The notes beneath the pieces were generated by a model. The model was not told the origin of the DNA and ran no database searches. It was given only the letters and a program-made list of their open reading frames with translations. Shown piece after piece: positions 45,259-54,903 of a DNA stretch of 64,000 nucleotides. Both the position numbers and the translations under genes were made by a program. Source of the stretch: Luteibaculum sp964627445 (GTDB lineage Bacteria > Bacteroidota > Bacteroidia > Flavobacteriales_D > Luteibaculaceae); the NCBI GenBank assembly GCA_964627445.1, contig CAZVJF010000003.1:306957-370956 (forward strand). Reading direction: 5' to 3'. Each line of letters opens with the position of its first letter. Position 1 is the first letter of the stretch.

Positions 45259-48200
45259 ATGTTCGTGAGGAAGTTTCTGTGTATCATCCCCTTATTATCC
45301 CTCCTCATACTTGTATTTCCTGGGCAGGCGCAACAAGGAAACTGCAACGCACCTTTTACTATTGGGTTAAATAGCCCTACTGCTATTAGCTTTTCCAACA
45401 ACAGTCCCACGGATCTAGCCGAAGATCATGAAGAATGCGCTGGAGTTCCTCTGGATGGCAGAAATAATCTATTAACCTTTACCGCACCCAGCACGGGTTG
45501 CTATCGCTTTACGATAAAGCAAGCGGCCCAATTACAGAGCATGGTAGCTTTTGATCAATGTCCCGAAAACAGCGCTGCCAGTTGCTTGACATCTGCATAC
45601 ACCTACACACTGCAAGGAGGCGTTATTGAAAGCTACAACCAAGACAGTGCCTCTTTTAACCTGGAGCTAGCGGCCAATGAAGAAGTTTTCTGGTTGCTCA
45701 ATGGAGAAGGCAACGGCAGCAATTTCTCCGTAGATGCGGTGGTAACCCGGTTTACCGATGAAGAATGTGCTACTTGCAGCGAAAACACCTGCGTTTCCTG
45801 CGCTGGTGTTTCTACGGAAACTGCATCTATTGCAGGCTGGCGTACTTACATTGGGAGTTTCAATAACCCCAAGGCCAATGGCGAAGTGACTCCAAACAGC
45901 ATCATCAACAGTCCAACCACACGCCATACCGTAACCAGCGCAGGTATGACTGACCCCTACGCACCCATCTCCATGAACAATCCCTTTACGGGTCGCTATT
46001 CCATCCGCCTAGGAAACCAGCAAGTGGGCGCAGAGGCAGAAACCATGAGCTACACCTACACCGTAGAACCCAACTCCAATTTTTTCACCTACTACTACGC
46101 TGTGGTATTTCAAGATCCCAACCACACCCCAGAAGAACAGCCCTTATTTCGGGTGCGTGTATTTCGGGAGGATGGCGAAGAAATAGAATGCGGTTTTTTT
46201 GAGAGTGTTGCAGGAGATGGTGCCAGCGGTTTTAAACCTGGATTTTTCGGAACCTTGTACAAAGATTGGTCGGTCGTAACCATCCCCCTGGTAGACTTTG
46301 TGGGAGAAACCATAACCATAGAGTTTACCACACGCGATTGTTCCCGAAGCGGGCACTTTGGTTATGCTTATTTCGATGCCACGTGCGAGGTACTCAATAG
46401 TTTTTCAGAACCCAGTATTGTTTGCGAGGGAGACTCTGCCAAGCTAGAAGCCCCAGAAGGCTTTGCTAGCTACGCTTGGGATCACGGCCCTAGCGGACGC
46501 ATAACTTATGTAAAGGAAGCAGGCACCTACCCCGTAACCATGGTAACCCCTACGGGTTGTGTTTACGAAGACTCCGTCATTGTAATCTACGAACCCAACC
46601 CACTTTTTGCAGGTATAGAACCTGTGCAAGCTTGTGGAGATGACGAGGTATTTTTAAACCAAAAATCAGCCGGTATCAATCCCACAGCGGTAGATACCTT
46701 CTACTGGAAGATCAATGGCGACAGCGTGGGCTTTGGCAATCTCAACTGGAATTACACCGGGACCCTTGGTGAAGTGATTCAATACGAATTCCACTACAAA
46801 ACTGCTTTGGGCTGTAACTTTTCCATAAAAGATTCCATCCCCATTTTCCCCGATCTTACCCCAGTACCGCAATACCCCGATACCTTTTATTGCATTCCAG
46901 ACTCTGTGCTGTACGAAACACCATTTCAGGAACACGTAACCTATAACTGGAGCAACGGAGACAGCCTGCACTTTAGTTATTATAAAACCGAGGGAGAGGG
47001 ATACTTGGCCCGAACATCGGGGGCGTGTTACGACAGCCTTACCTTCCTTATTGCCGTGGGCGAGTTCCACCCTTTTGATTTACCCAACGATACCATCTTG
47101 TGCTGGTACGATTCGCTAACCTTAGGAACGCCAGAAACACCAGATACACGGTATATCTGGAACACCGGAGAAACCACCAGCTTTATTACCATCCAAGATA
47201 GTGGCACGTACTACCTCACTAATGACGACAATGGCTGCACTCAAAGCGACACCGTTACCATAAGTTTGTATCGCCAGGCAGGAGTGTCACTTCCACCCGA
47301 CACGGCCATTTGCTTTGGCGATAGCGTACGCATAGGTTTTGCAGACCCCAAAACACACGAGTGGAGTACGGGCGAAGCCACAGACAGTATTACCGTGAAG
47401 CAAGAGGGCTACTATACCTTATCCTTAGTGGATGCCTTTTGTGTGGAAAAGGACTCCATATTTGTTGATACACTAACGGTACCCAATCCGTTTACCTTAA
47501 GCGACAGCACCATTTGCTGGTACGATTCGTTGCTGGTAGGCCCCAACCCAGAAGCTGCCGTAAACTACCAATGGAATACCGCGCAACAACAAGCGCAAAT
47601 TCAGCTCGTGGATAGCGGCCAGTTTTATCTAACTGCGGAACGCAATGGCTGTATTGTTTCCGACACCATGCACCTGGCGTACCACAGACAAGCATTTGTT
47701 ACCCTCCCGAACGATACCACTATTTGTGTGGGAGATACCATACAGGTAGGATTTGAAGACAGTAAGGACCACATATGGAACACGGGCGCAACCACCCCAT
47801 ACATCGATATTTTTTCGGCAGGATGGTACAAGCTTACCCTCAACGATGCATTTTGCACGGAATCGGATTCCATCTTTGTAAGTACCTCCAATCCACCCGA
47901 GTTTGATTTAGGAAACGACACCACCATTTGCCTGGGAACTGCTATACCGCTTGAGCTACAATTTAATTACCCCGTAACTTACTTGTGGAATACGGGCAGC
48001 AGAAAGCCCAACATTACTGCCGAAGAAACTGGAGAATACATCCTTACGGTAACAGACAGTTTATGCTCCTTTACCGACAATAAATTCGTTACTACCAACA
48101 CACCAATTATCGACTACAACACATACGCGCAAGTGCTGTGCTTAAGCGATACCCTGGTGGTCGATCTCTTTTGCACCAATTGTAGTTTTTTACCCAGCAA

Positions 48201-48600
48201 CAGTCCCACGTATTCCGATACCATTTTCATTGGCGATTCGCTACAGTTCTACACGGAAACCAGTTTGGGATGTCCCTACTCGGAAGATTTTATCGTGGAA
48301 TTAGACCGCAATTGCGATTACGACTTGTATGTACCCAATGCCTTTTCCCCGAATGGAGACGGCACCAATGATTTCTTTAAGCCCATATCCTACACCCCCG
48401 AAATTGCCGAATACACGTTTATTATTCACAATCGATGGGGAGAACAGCTGTTTGCAACCGACCGCTATGAAGACGCATGGGACGGAAGATTTCGAGGAAA
48501 TTTAGTAAAACCCAACACCTATGTTTGGATGGTGACCTTGCGATACAAAAACCTTCCAGACAGCTATCGGTACAAAGGAACCGTTACCGTACTCCGCTAA
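45259..48600 (+). CDS. secreted repeat protein with T9SS type B C-terminal domain, paralogue of the preceding gene
   Basis: The product is 1113 aa. The signal peptide is 1-25 (LVFPGQAQ). It lacks the first ~430 residues of its neighbour but otherwise matches it module by module: a Cys-rich module, the jelly-roll-like domain from CVSCAGVSTETASIAGWRTY, then Ig/PKD-like repeats. Two ~135-residue stretches (CWYDSL...GPNPE, RQAGVSLPPDTAICFGDS and RQAFVTLPNDTTICVGD) are internal near-duplicates. The type B sorting domain (LYVPNAFSPNGDGTND, HNRWGEQLF) ends the protein. It probably arose by tandem duplication and is likely a surface protein with a related role. Confidence 0.87.
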   Translation: MFVRKFLCIIPLLSLLILVFPGQAQQGNCNAPFTIGLNSPTAISFSNNSPTDLAEDHEECAGVPLDGRNNLLTFTAPSTGCYRFTIKQAAQLQSMVAFDQCPENSAASCLTSAYTYTLQGGVIESYNQDSASFNLELAANEEVFWLLNGEGNGSNFSVDAVVTRFTDEECATCSENTCVSCAGVSTETASIAGWRTYIGSFNNPKANGEVTPNSIINSPTTRHTVTSAGMTDPYAPISMNNPFTGRYSIRLGNQQVGAEAETMSYTYTVEPNSNFFTYYYAVVFQDPNHTPEEQPLFRVRVFREDGEEIECGFFESVAGDGASGFKPGFFGTLYKDWSVVTIPLVDFVGETITIEFTTRDCSRSGHFGYAYFDATCEVLNSFSEPSIVCEGDSAKLEAPEGFASYAWDHGPSGRITYVKEAGTYPVTMVTPTGCVYEDSVIVIYEPNPLFAGIEPVQACGDDEVFLNQKSAGINPTAVDTFYWKINGDSVGFGNLNWNYTGTLGEVIQYEFHYKTALGCNFSIKDSIPIFPDLTPVPQYPDTFYCIPDSVLYETPFQEHVTYNWSNGDSLHFSYYKTEGEGYLARTSGACYDSLTFLIAVGEFHPFDLPNDTILCWYDSLTLGTPETPDTRYIWNTGETTSFITIQDSGTYYLTNDDNGCTQSDTVTISLYRQAGVSLPPDTAICFGDSVRIGFADPKTHEWSTGEATDSITVKQEGYYTLSLVDAFCVEKDSIFVDTLTVPNPFTLSDSTICWYDSLLVGPNPEAAVNYQWNTAQQQAQIQLVDSGQFYLTAERNGCIVSDTMHLAYHRQAFVTLPNDTTICVGDTIQVGFEDSKDHIWNTGATTPYIDIFSAGWYKLTLNDAFCTESDSIFVSTSNPPEFDLGNDTTICLGTAIPLELQFNYPVTYLWNTGSRKPNITAEETGEYILTVTDSLCSFTDNKFVTTNTPIIDYNTYAQVLCLSDTLVVDLFCTNCSFLPSNSPTYSDTIFIGDSLQFYTETSLGCPYSEDFIVELDRNCDYDLYVPNAFSPNGDGTNDFFKPISYTPEIAEYTFIIHNRWGEQLFATDRYEDAWDGRFRGNLVKPNTYVWMVTLRYKNLPDSYRYKGTVTVLR
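47074..47890 (+). repeat. tandem internal duplication of Ig-like repeat pairs
   Basis: Within the 1113-aa protein, the unit from about 47074 to 47483 (LPNDTILCWYDSL through SIFVDT) is repeated from about 47485 to 47890 (DSTICWYDSLLVG through SIFVST). The order of motifs is the same, including the RQAGV/RQAFV and DAFC blocks. It is recent enough to see in protein but not identical in DNA. Confidence 0.7.
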
Positions 48601-48614
48601 ACCCAGTAAGAATT

Positions 48615-49403
48615 TTAGGTTGTTTTTACGGTTCGGGTGTCTTTGGTGTCGAATTCTGCTATGTATGCCAAGCTAGCCGCCACGCAGCTTAAAATGGGCG
48701 CAATAATTCCACCCAAAATGGGTATGAAAAACAAGAGCGAGAATACGGTGCCATTACCCACCGCCAAACCTTTGTTGTTGCGTATGCGCTGCACACTCTC
48801 GCTGTAGGTCAGTCGGTAGCGCTCGCTGTTGTAGTCTAAAAAGGCAAAGCCGTAGAAATAGGCCGCAATAAAAAAGACCGCAAAAGGATAGAAAGGCGCA
48901 AAAATGGGGAGGAATACCGTTAACAGCAGTAAAGCCAAGGTGGCCGCATACTCTAAAAACAAGTTCCGAATGGCTATGGCTATGCCTCGCAACACATCCT
49001 TCCACAATTGCACCAACGAAAATGGGAAATCGCGGCCGGTATGCAAAGCATCTACCCGCTCAGATACGATCGCCAAAATGGGCGAAAGAATAATAAAGAC
49101 GATGTACTTGTTTACGATGTAGTAGGTGTACAGAAACAAAAACTTAAAAATACACCATACCGCCCAATACACTACGGTTTCCCAAATACCTTCGGGATCG
49201 GGCTTGTCCCATATCCACCCTTTAATAAAATCTACCACCGCTTCCGAGGCACCATTGATAGCCGAAGCCCCAGCCCATAAAATAAGGAGCGCCAACAGAA
49301 TGGGCCACACAAAAAAGTGCCACAGCTTGTGTTTTTTGATAAATCGATAGGCTTGCCTATGGCTGCGAATACCTAAGAAAAACTGACGCGAAAACTGTGA
49401 CAT
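48615..49403 (-). CDS. EI24/CysZ-like membrane protein
   Basis: The product is 262 aa with four to six membrane segments (~30-50, 82-110, 150-172, 178-195, 220-250). It carries the EI24-domain pattern FSRQFFLGIRSHRQAYRFIKKHKLWHFFVWP at the N-terminus and NKYIVFIILSPILAIVSERVD in the middle. CysZ homologues are sulfate permeases, but most Bacteroidota members are unassigned, so transport of sulfate is only a possibility. It converges on the T9SS-B gene with a 14-bp gap and is divergent from purB. Confidence 0.8.
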   Translation of the reverse strand: MSQFSRQFFLGIRSHRQAYRFIKKHKLWHFFVWPILLALLILWAGASAINGASEAVVDFIKGWIWDKPDPEGIWETVVYWAVWCIFKFLFLYTYYIVNKYIVFIILSPILAIVSERVDALHTGRDFPFSLVQLWKDVLRGIAIAIRNLFLEYAATLALLLLTVFLPIFAPFYPFAVFFIAAYFYGFAFLDYNSERYRLTYSESVQRIRNNKGLAVGNGTVFSLLFFIPILGGIIAPILSCVAASLAYIAEFDTKDTRTVKTT

Positions 49404-49446
49404 AGCGTATTTGTAAATTAGAAGACCAGCGGCTGACCAATTATAA

Positions 49447-49454
49447 TAATTTTG
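49447..49454 (+). promoter_or_regulatory. -7 promoter box (TAATTTTG) for purB
   Basis: TAATTTTG is an exact TAnnTTTG match 18 bp upstream of ATG 49473. An in-frame TTG inside this box would be a false start. Confidence 0.55.
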
Positions 49455-49472
49455 CCCAAAGATTTATTGACG

Positions 49473-50822
49473 ATGACGGAAAGCTTATTTGCTCTTTCCC
49501 CCCTGGACGGAAGATACAAGAAAGGAACAACCAGCCTAAGAAATTATTTTTCAGAGGCTGCATTAATAAAATACCGCATCCAAGTAGAGGTGCGCTACTT
49601 GGTAGCCCTTGCCGAACTGAATTTGCCGGGTATGGCAGCCGTGGACCCAGCCAAATTGGAAGCACTGGAAAACTGGAGCGAAAACCTGGGCGAAAAAGAA
49701 TTTGCCGCGGTAAAAGAAACCGAAAAGGTGACCAACCACGATGTAAAGGCCGTAGAGTATTTGGTGAAAGACCAGCTCAAAGAATTGGGGCTGGATCCCA
49801 TTACCGAGTTTGTGCATTTTGGACTTACCTCGCAAGACATCAACAACACCTCAGTACCCCTTTCTATAAAAGAGTGTTTGGATGAGGTGTACCTTCCTGC
49901 CATTGAAAAACTGCGCAACAACCTAGCCACGCTTGCCAAAGACTGGAAAGACATAGCCCTGCTAGCGCGCACCCACGGCCAGCCGGCCAGCCCTACCAAA
50001 CTGGGCAAAGAAATTTGGGTGTTTGTAGAACGCCTGGATAAGCAAATTGCCAACCTAAAACAGATACCCATTGAAGCCAAGTTTGGCGGTGCTACAGGCG
50101 GATTTAACGCCCACCACATCACCTACCCCAACGTAAATTGGGTAGACTTTGCCAACCAGTTTGTATCTAAAAAGCTGGGCTTAACCCGCCAGCAAACCAC
50201 TACGCAAATAGAGCAGTATGATAACCTGGCGGCTCTTTTCCAGGCCTTTATGCGCATCAATACCATACTACTGGATTTAGACCGCGATATGTGGACCTAC
50301 ATTGCGCTGGATTACTTTAAGCAAAGCATTAAAGCGGGCGAAGTAGGATCTTCTGCCATGCCGCACAAGGTAAACCCCATAGACTTTGAGAACAGTGAGG
50401 GCAACCTGGGCATAGCCAATGCCTTGTTCGATCATCTGGCGCAAAAGCTACCCATTAGCCGCATGCAACGCGATTTAACCGATTCTACCGTACTGCGCAA
50501 CGTAGGCGTGCCCATTGGGCATACCCTTATTGCGCTCAACGCCACCGAACGGGGACTGGGTAAACTCTTAGTAAACGAGCAAAAAATACGCTACGACTTG
50601 GAACAAAACTGGGCGGTAGTGGCCGAGGCCATTCAAACGGTGCTGCGCAGAGAAGGTTTTGCCAAGCCTTATGAAGCCTTAAAGGAATTAACCCGTGGCA
50701 ATGCTGAGATTAATAAAGAGCGCATCCACACGTTTATAGAAACCCTGGCCGTAAGCGATGCAGTAAAAGCTGAGCTCAAAGAGATTACTCCGTGGAACTA
50801 CACGGGCGTAAGCCTGGTGTAA
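49473..50822 (+). CDS. purB: adenylosuccinate lyase
   Basis: The product is 449 aa from ATG 49473 (MTESLFALSPLDGRYKKG). TSQDINNTS, ARTHGQPASPTKLGKE and the fumarase/aspartase signature SSAMPHKVNPIDFENSEGN are all present. It acts twice in purine synthesis, splitting SAICAR and adenylosuccinate to release fumarate. The long form with DGRYKK near the start matches the gammaproteobacterial/Bacteroidota subgroup. It is followed after 69 bp by an ABC transporter gene. Confidence 0.95.
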   Translation: MTESLFALSPLDGRYKKGTTSLRNYFSEAALIKYRIQVEVRYLVALAELNLPGMAAVDPAKLEALENWSENLGEKEFAAVKETEKVTNHDVKAVEYLVKDQLKELGLDPITEFVHFGLTSQDINNTSVPLSIKECLDEVYLPAIEKLRNNLATLAKDWKDIALLARTHGQPASPTKLGKEIWVFVERLDKQIANLKQIPIEAKFGGATGGFNAHHITYPNVNWVDFANQFVSKKLGLTRQQTTTQIEQYDNLAALFQAFMRINTILLDLDRDMWTYIALDYFKQSIKAGEVGSSAMPHKVNPIDFENSEGNLGIANALFDHLAQKLPISRMQRDLTDSTVLRNVGVPIGHTLIALNATERGLGKLLVNEQKIRYDLEQNWAVVAEAIQTVLRREGFAKPYEALKELTRGNAEINKERIHTFIETLAVSDAVKAELKEITPWNYTGVSLV

Positions 50823-50891
50823 CCCCCCGCAATAGCAATAAAGAATGAGCTGCAGCCCCCATATTTGTTGGCAGCAGCACGAAGGAGCCAT

Positions 50892-52715
50892 ATGACGCGA
50901 AGACAATACATTATAGAGCGATTACGACCGTATAAGCGACACGTATTCCTCAACATGTTTTTTAACCTGATGACCTCGGTGTTTAGCTTGTTTTCCTTCG
51001 CGTCTATTATACCCTTTTTGAATATTCTGTTTAACGAGAGTCAGGAAATTACACCGCATCCGGGAGACTGGAAATTGTCTTCAGAGTACTTCCTGGCATT
51101 GATGAATCACAACATTGGAGCTTTTATAGCCGAGCAAGGCAAAATGGAAGCCTTGATGTATGTCTGCGTCTTCATCATATCCACCTTTGTGCTCAAGAAC
51201 ATTACGCGCTACATGAGTTACTACCATTTAGCGCCCATACGCAATGGGGTGGTACGCGATATTCGCCAAAGCGTACATCAGCGCATGCTGAAGTTGCCCG
51301 TTTTCTACTTTTCGGAGGAGCGCAAGGGAAACCTCATTACTAAGGTTACCAGCGATGTCTCGGAAATTGAATGGTCAATTTTGGGTTCGCTGGAAATGAT
51401 TTTTCGCGACCCCATTACTTTTCTTATTTACCTCAGCTCCATGCTGTGGATGAACTGGAAGCTCACCGTTTTTGTACTCGTTCTGCTACCCATTTCGGGC
51501 TTTATTATCTCTAAAATTGCCAAGAAACTCAAACGTGCGGCAGACCAGGGACAAAACAAGCTGGGCGAGGTAATTTCCATTATTGAAGAGTCGCTATCGG
51601 GCATGCGCATCCTAAAGGCTTTTAATGCCGAGACGCGCCAGCACGATAAATTTATTCGCGAAAACGACACCTATTACGGCCTTATGGTAAAGCTGTTTCG
51701 CAAGCAGTACCTGGCCTCTCCCCTTTCTGAGATTATGGGCGCTACATCGCTCACCATCGTTTTGTTTTACGGAGGTAACCTCATTATAAATGGCGACACC
51801 AATTTCGATGGTGCCTTTTTTGTAACCTTCCTCATCATTTTCTCGCAACTCATTCCACCCGCAAAATCGTTTTCAGAGGCCTTTTTTAAGCTGAAGAAAG
51901 GAATGGCTTCTGCCAACCGTATTAACGAGCTTTTCTTGGCCACCGAAGAACCCGTTTTAAAAGGGAAAGAATTGCGCAAGCAGAGTTTTGAAAACGATAT
52001 TGTTTTTAAAGACGTCAGTTTTAAATACCCCAACGGCCAGTACGCCATTAAAAATCTAAACCTTAAGGTTACCAAAGGCGAAACGGTGGCCTTGGTGGGT
52101 CAATCAGGCAGCGGTAAGAGTACCTTAATTTCTTTGCTCCCAGCATTTTTCCCGACTGAAGAAGGGGCGATTTTGCTGGATGGAAACCCCGTGCACGACT
52201 ACAACATGCACGACCTGCGTCACCTCTTTGGCATGGTTACCCAAGATGCCATTTTGTTTAACGACACCGTGGCCAACAACATTGCGGTAGGAAACCCCAA
52301 TGCATCACGTGAGGAGATTATAGAAGCCGCAAAAATTGCCAATGCCCACGATTTTATCATGCAGTTTGAGGATGGCTACGAGTATACAGTGGGCGATGGC
52401 GGTACCAAACTTTCGGGTGGACAAAAGCAACGCCTGTCCATAGCGCGTGCGGTCCTTAAAAATCCACCCATACTGTTGCTCGATGAGGCCACCTCGGCCC
52501 TGGATACAGAGTCTGAAAAGCTGGTGCAAGACGCTTTAAACAAACTGATGCGCGACCGCACTTCCATTGTTATTGCGCACCGTTTGTCTACCATTAACCA
52601 AGCCGACCGCATTGTGGTCATGCAAGAAGGCGAAATTGCCGAGCTGGGCACCCACGATGAACTTTTGGCCCAAAAAGGCAAATACTACAACCTGCATACG
52701 CTGCAGCAGTTGTAG
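50892..52715 (+). CDS. ABC exporter, fused membrane and ATPase domains (MsbA-like)
   Basis: The product is 607 aa from ATG 50892, preceded by a GAAGGAG ribosome site (50881-50887), unusual in this window. The six-helix exporter domain spans ~10-340, and the ATPase domain ~355-600 has Walker A GQSGSGKST, signature LSGGQKQR, Walker B ILLLDEATSALD and the switch histidine in IAHRLST. It functions as a homodimer in the inner membrane. Lipid A/lipid flipping is likely by similarity to MsbA; a peptide or drug substrate cannot be excluded. Confidence 0.88.
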   Translation: MTRRQYIIERLRPYKRHVFLNMFFNLMTSVFSLFSFASIIPFLNILFNESQEITPHPGDWKLSSEYFLALMNHNIGAFIAEQGKMEALMYVCVFIISTFVLKNITRYMSYYHLAPIRNGVVRDIRQSVHQRMLKLPVFYFSEERKGNLITKVTSDVSEIEWSILGSLEMIFRDPITFLIYLSSMLWMNWKLTVFVLVLLPISGFIISKIAKKLKRAADQGQNKLGEVISIIEESLSGMRILKAFNAETRQHDKFIRENDTYYGLMVKLFRKQYLASPLSEIMGATSLTIVLFYGGNLIINGDTNFDGAFFVTFLIIFSQLIPPAKSFSEAFFKLKKGMASANRINELFLATEEPVLKGKELRKQSFENDIVFKDVSFKYPNGQYAIKNLNLKVTKGETVALVGQSGSGKSTLISLLPAFFPTEEGAILLDGNPVHDYNMHDLRHLFGMVTQDAILFNDTVANNIAVGNPNASREEIIEAAKIANAHDFIMQFEDGYEYTVGDGGTKLSGGQKQRLSIARAVLKNPPILLLDEATSALDTESEKLVQDALNKLMRDRTSIVIAHRLSTINQADRIVVMQEGEIAELGTHDELLAQKGKYYNLHTLQQL

Positions 52716-52721
52716 GGGTAA

Positions 52722-53270
52722 TCATTTATCTGTAAAGGGCTGGATTTTACTCAAGTCAACTTTGATTCCAGGTAATGAATCTATTTCAACATATTTAATG
52801 CTATCCTCGAAAGGATAATTCCACTCACCCAGCACTTCCTTTTCGAAGTCAATGAGCCATGTTGCCCCATAAGAGAACATCCCCGAATGATAGCTTATTA
52901 AAAAGAAATAGGTTCTATCTGAGTATGCATTGTAAGGGTCTAATCTAGCGTTGGTTTTCATCACTTCCACCCGTTTCATGGAATCCAATGGAAGCATAAT
53001 TCTAAAATTTTCTTTTTTCTTTGGAATATTCCCATTGCCATACGTTGCTAATAATAGCCTCCCAACCTCGGGTTCTATAGGCTGAAAAGAATCCAAAAAT
53101 TCGCTGGTATTTATATATTGGCTGGTATCGTTTGCCTTTAATGGAGAAGGAAAATCCTGATTCTCCAAATAAGAAAATAAGTTCTCCTGAGCATTTGGGG
53201 TAAGCTCACCGCAAGAAGCACATGCGATTATGAATGCCACAATCAAAAAGCAGGCAGGCATTTTTTTCAT
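52722..53270 (-). CDS. predicted lipoprotein of unknown function
   Basis: The product is 182 aa from ATG 53270 (MKKMPACFLIVAFIIACASCGE). An upstream ATG would place 21 unlikely residues before the signal. The CAS-C segment resembles a lipobox, followed by GE, so outer-membrane lipidation is likely. The body is a mixed alpha/beta domain with YNAYSDRTYFFLISYHSG and a Trp-rich middle. No family is recognised. It converges on the ABC transporter gene with 6 bp between stops and lies just left of the repeat array. Confidence 0.65.
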   Translation of the reverse strand: MKKMPACFLIVAFIIACASCGELTPNAQENLFSYLENQDFPSPLKANDTSQYINTSEFLDSFQPIEPEVGRLLLATYGNGNIPKKKENFRIMLPLDSMKRVEVMKTNARLDPYNAYSDRTYFFLISYHSGMFSYGATWLIDFEKEVLGEWNYPFEDSIKYVEIDSLPGIKVDLSKIQPFTDK

Positions 53271-53308
53271 AGAAAAGAGTTTTTCACTTACATGATTGAT
53301 GCAAGGGT

Positions 53309-53614
53309 GTAAGCTTCCCCTAAACAGAACCATTAGTTAATTGATATTTTCAAAGATATTATTGTTTTCAATCAGCCCGAGGGTACTAGCTACGCAGGAT
53401 TTGCAATCCTGCGCCCTAGCGATACCCATAAACGTCCTGCCAAAGGAAAAAAGCAAAAAACTGGCCTTAATTGGGTCTGCAATAAGCTCCTAAAACAGGC
53501 TTTTGTCATAGCTCAAAGAGGCATGATGTAGGACCCGAATTAGGTGCCTTGAAAAGTGCTATCTATGAAATGCTAAAAATGAGTTTAAAGCTTGGATTTC
53601 AGCTCAGATCATTG
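53309..53614 (+). mobile_element. module A copy 1: palindrome plus degenerate IS110 transposase tail
   Basis: This 306-bp repeat opens with GTAAGCTTCCCC, passes through the palindrome at 53393-53413 and ends at ...AGATCATTG. The transposase tail frame (HKRPAKG, CNKLLKQAFVIAQRG) is broken by stop codons, so this copy is decayed. From about 53341 on it is identical by eye to copy 2 at 57107-57411. Confidence 0.75.
53393..53413. repeat. 21-bp palindrome, copy 1 of 9
   Basis: The core GCAGGATTTGCAATCCTGC is a perfect inverted repeat with a 3-nt loop. Further copies are at 57190-57210, 58550-58570, 58662-58682, 59613-59633, 60565-60585 (variant loop TCGCT), 61619-61639, 62673-62693 and 63946-63966. 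It marks the junctions between modules A, B and C. Confidence 0.85.
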
Positions 53615-53658
53615 TGGTATCAAAACAAACAAGCCGGAATCCTACCTAGCAACCGCAC

Positions 53659-54291
53659 TTAAATTCCGCCTTGGTTCCACCAATCGAACCGCATTTTTGG
53701 ATTGACTTGTATGCCCTCAAAACCACAGGATTCCTTCGCTTTAGCACATAGATCCTGAGGCCCAGCCAGAATTCCATACGGGCAGTCGTGATCTGGAAGT
53801 AGGAGTTGCAGGCCGATATCTGCTTTGAGCGCCTTGGCTTCTCTTATTTCACGGCAGATCTCAAAAACAGCTCTGTTTTCAAGGGGTATAGTTTTGGATT
53901 CGGAATCAAAAAACCTGGCTAATTGGAGCGTTTGCAGCTTTTTACTACCCTGTTTTTGCGAGAATTGTAGGAGCGGAATTAAAACTTCAACCGGAAATCG
54001 ATCTGCTGCGTAATCGGGAAATGCTATTTTTTTCCATTCGCAGTATTCTTGCAGTTCGGTAGTAAACGGTTCCTCCAATTCCAAAACACCTTTTGCTACT
54101 TGGTTCAAGCTGCTAAACCCAACACCCTTTGCTACTTCCAACCACGAAATAGGCCGCAATAACGGGTAGCTGTGTTCTATACGAACTTCCCAATCGTAAT
54201 GCGGTGCAAATACTACTTTATGAAACGGAAATAAGATAACCCACAAGGCATCTTCTGCTGGAAACAAAGACCGAATAGTGCTACCGCTCAT
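53659..54291 (-). CDS. protein of unknown function
   Basis: The product is 210 aa from ATG 54291 (MSGSTIRSLFPAEDALW); an earlier ATG at 54339 would overlap the small gene upstream. There is no signal peptide. The sequence is rich in charged helices with LQEYCEWKKIAFPDYAADRFPVE and a C-terminal cysteine-bearing stretch (HDCPYGILAGPQDLCAKAKESCGFEG). I do not recognise a family. It is the last gene of a minus-strand set that lies between two identical direct repeats and probably belongs with the sigma-factor operon region. Confidence 0.6.
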   Translation of the reverse strand: MSGSTIRSLFPAEDALWVILFPFHKVVFAPHYDWEVRIEHSYPLLRPISWLEVAKGVGFSSLNQVAKGVLELEEPFTTELQEYCEWKKIAFPDYAADRFPVEVLIPLLQFSQKQGSKKLQTLQLARFFDSESKTIPLENRAVFEICREIREAKALKADIGLQLLLPDHDCPYGILAGPQDLCAKAKESCGFEGIQVNPKMRFDWWNQGGI

Positions 54292-54314
54292 TGCTGCTAT
54301 TTCTAGGTATAGAT

Positions 54315-54503
54315 CTACATTTCTTTTGCATAGCCCCAACTAAAAAACAGCGCTACCATAGCGCTGACTGCTGACTTACTCCAATGAACAGCCTCGCTAT
54401 CATACGCATCAAAGAAAACAGTAACCGCTACACAAACTATTACCGATGTAGCGATTCTGGTACTGCAAATCCAGGCTTTTGCTTTTTTAAATCCAAAAGG
54501 CAT
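54315..54503 (-). CDS. small predicted membrane protein
   Basis: The product is 62 aa. A basic N-terminus (MPFGFKKAKAW) is followed by two hydrophobic stretches (IATSVIVCVAVTVFF and SAVSAMVALFFSWGY). It lies 23 bp upstream of the 53659 gene on the same strand, compatible with one transcript. Being short and without known relatives, it may not be real. Confidence 0.4.
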   Translation of the reverse strand: MPFGFKKAKAWICSTRIATSVIVCVAVTVFFDAYDSEAVHWSKSAVSAMVALFFSWGYAKEM

Positions 54504-54596
54504 GCTCTATTCTGTAAAAAACACAAATTAAAGGCTATTTATTGGGGCTGGAATTAACAACCGTTTTTAATGCAAAGGGCTCCTTCTGTTACAGAC

Positions 54597-54854
54597 TTAA
54601 GCGCTAACCACTTGGTACAAGTTCCAACCGATACAAAAGCTGGCTGCTGCCAATTGTAGCACCATCCACACTTTAAAGGAGGTAGGTCTTTCTTTAAAGT
54701 TTTTTTCAGGAAGGGGATCAAAAGCAAAAGCCAGAGCCAAACATATGCCGGCCCATCCTAAGTCTTGCCCAAAAAGAATCCATCCCAGGCCTATGAGGGT
54801 TAACGTGATAAAACCTACTTTTTGTTGTGTAAGATTTACTGTTGTCGTTTTCAT
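54597..54854 (-). CDS. small membrane protein under a candidate ECF promoter
   Basis: The product is 85 aa with three hydrophobic segments (GFITLTLIGLGWILFG, LGWAGICLALAFAF and KVWMVLQLAAASFCIGWNLY). It has no known motif. Its start lies 15 bp after the motif GTGTAAGAAAAT-N10-GTTACTAAC, which is also found upstream of the TraB-sigma operon. It is therefore a likely target of the sigma factor encoded at 55493. Confidence 0.6.
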   Translation of the reverse strand: MKTTTVNLTQQKVGFITLTLIGLGWILFGQDLGWAGICLALAFAFDPLPEKNFKERPTSFKVWMVLQLAAASFCIGWNLYQVVSA

Positions 54855-54869
54855 GTCTTTGTTTTTTTA

Positions 54870-54900
54870 GTTAGTAACAAAAAGCGCCATTTTCTTACAC
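54870..54900 (-). promoter_or_regulatory. candidate ECF sigma-dependent promoter, copy 1
   Basis: On the minus strand: GTGTAAGAAAAT, 10 bp, GTTACTAAC, then 15 bp to the start of the small membrane gene. The same two blocks with the same spacing occur at 56908-56938. The block-to-block distance (21 bp start to start) fits -35/-10 geometry of ECF promoters. Confidence 0.6.
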
Positions 54901-54903
54901 CTT

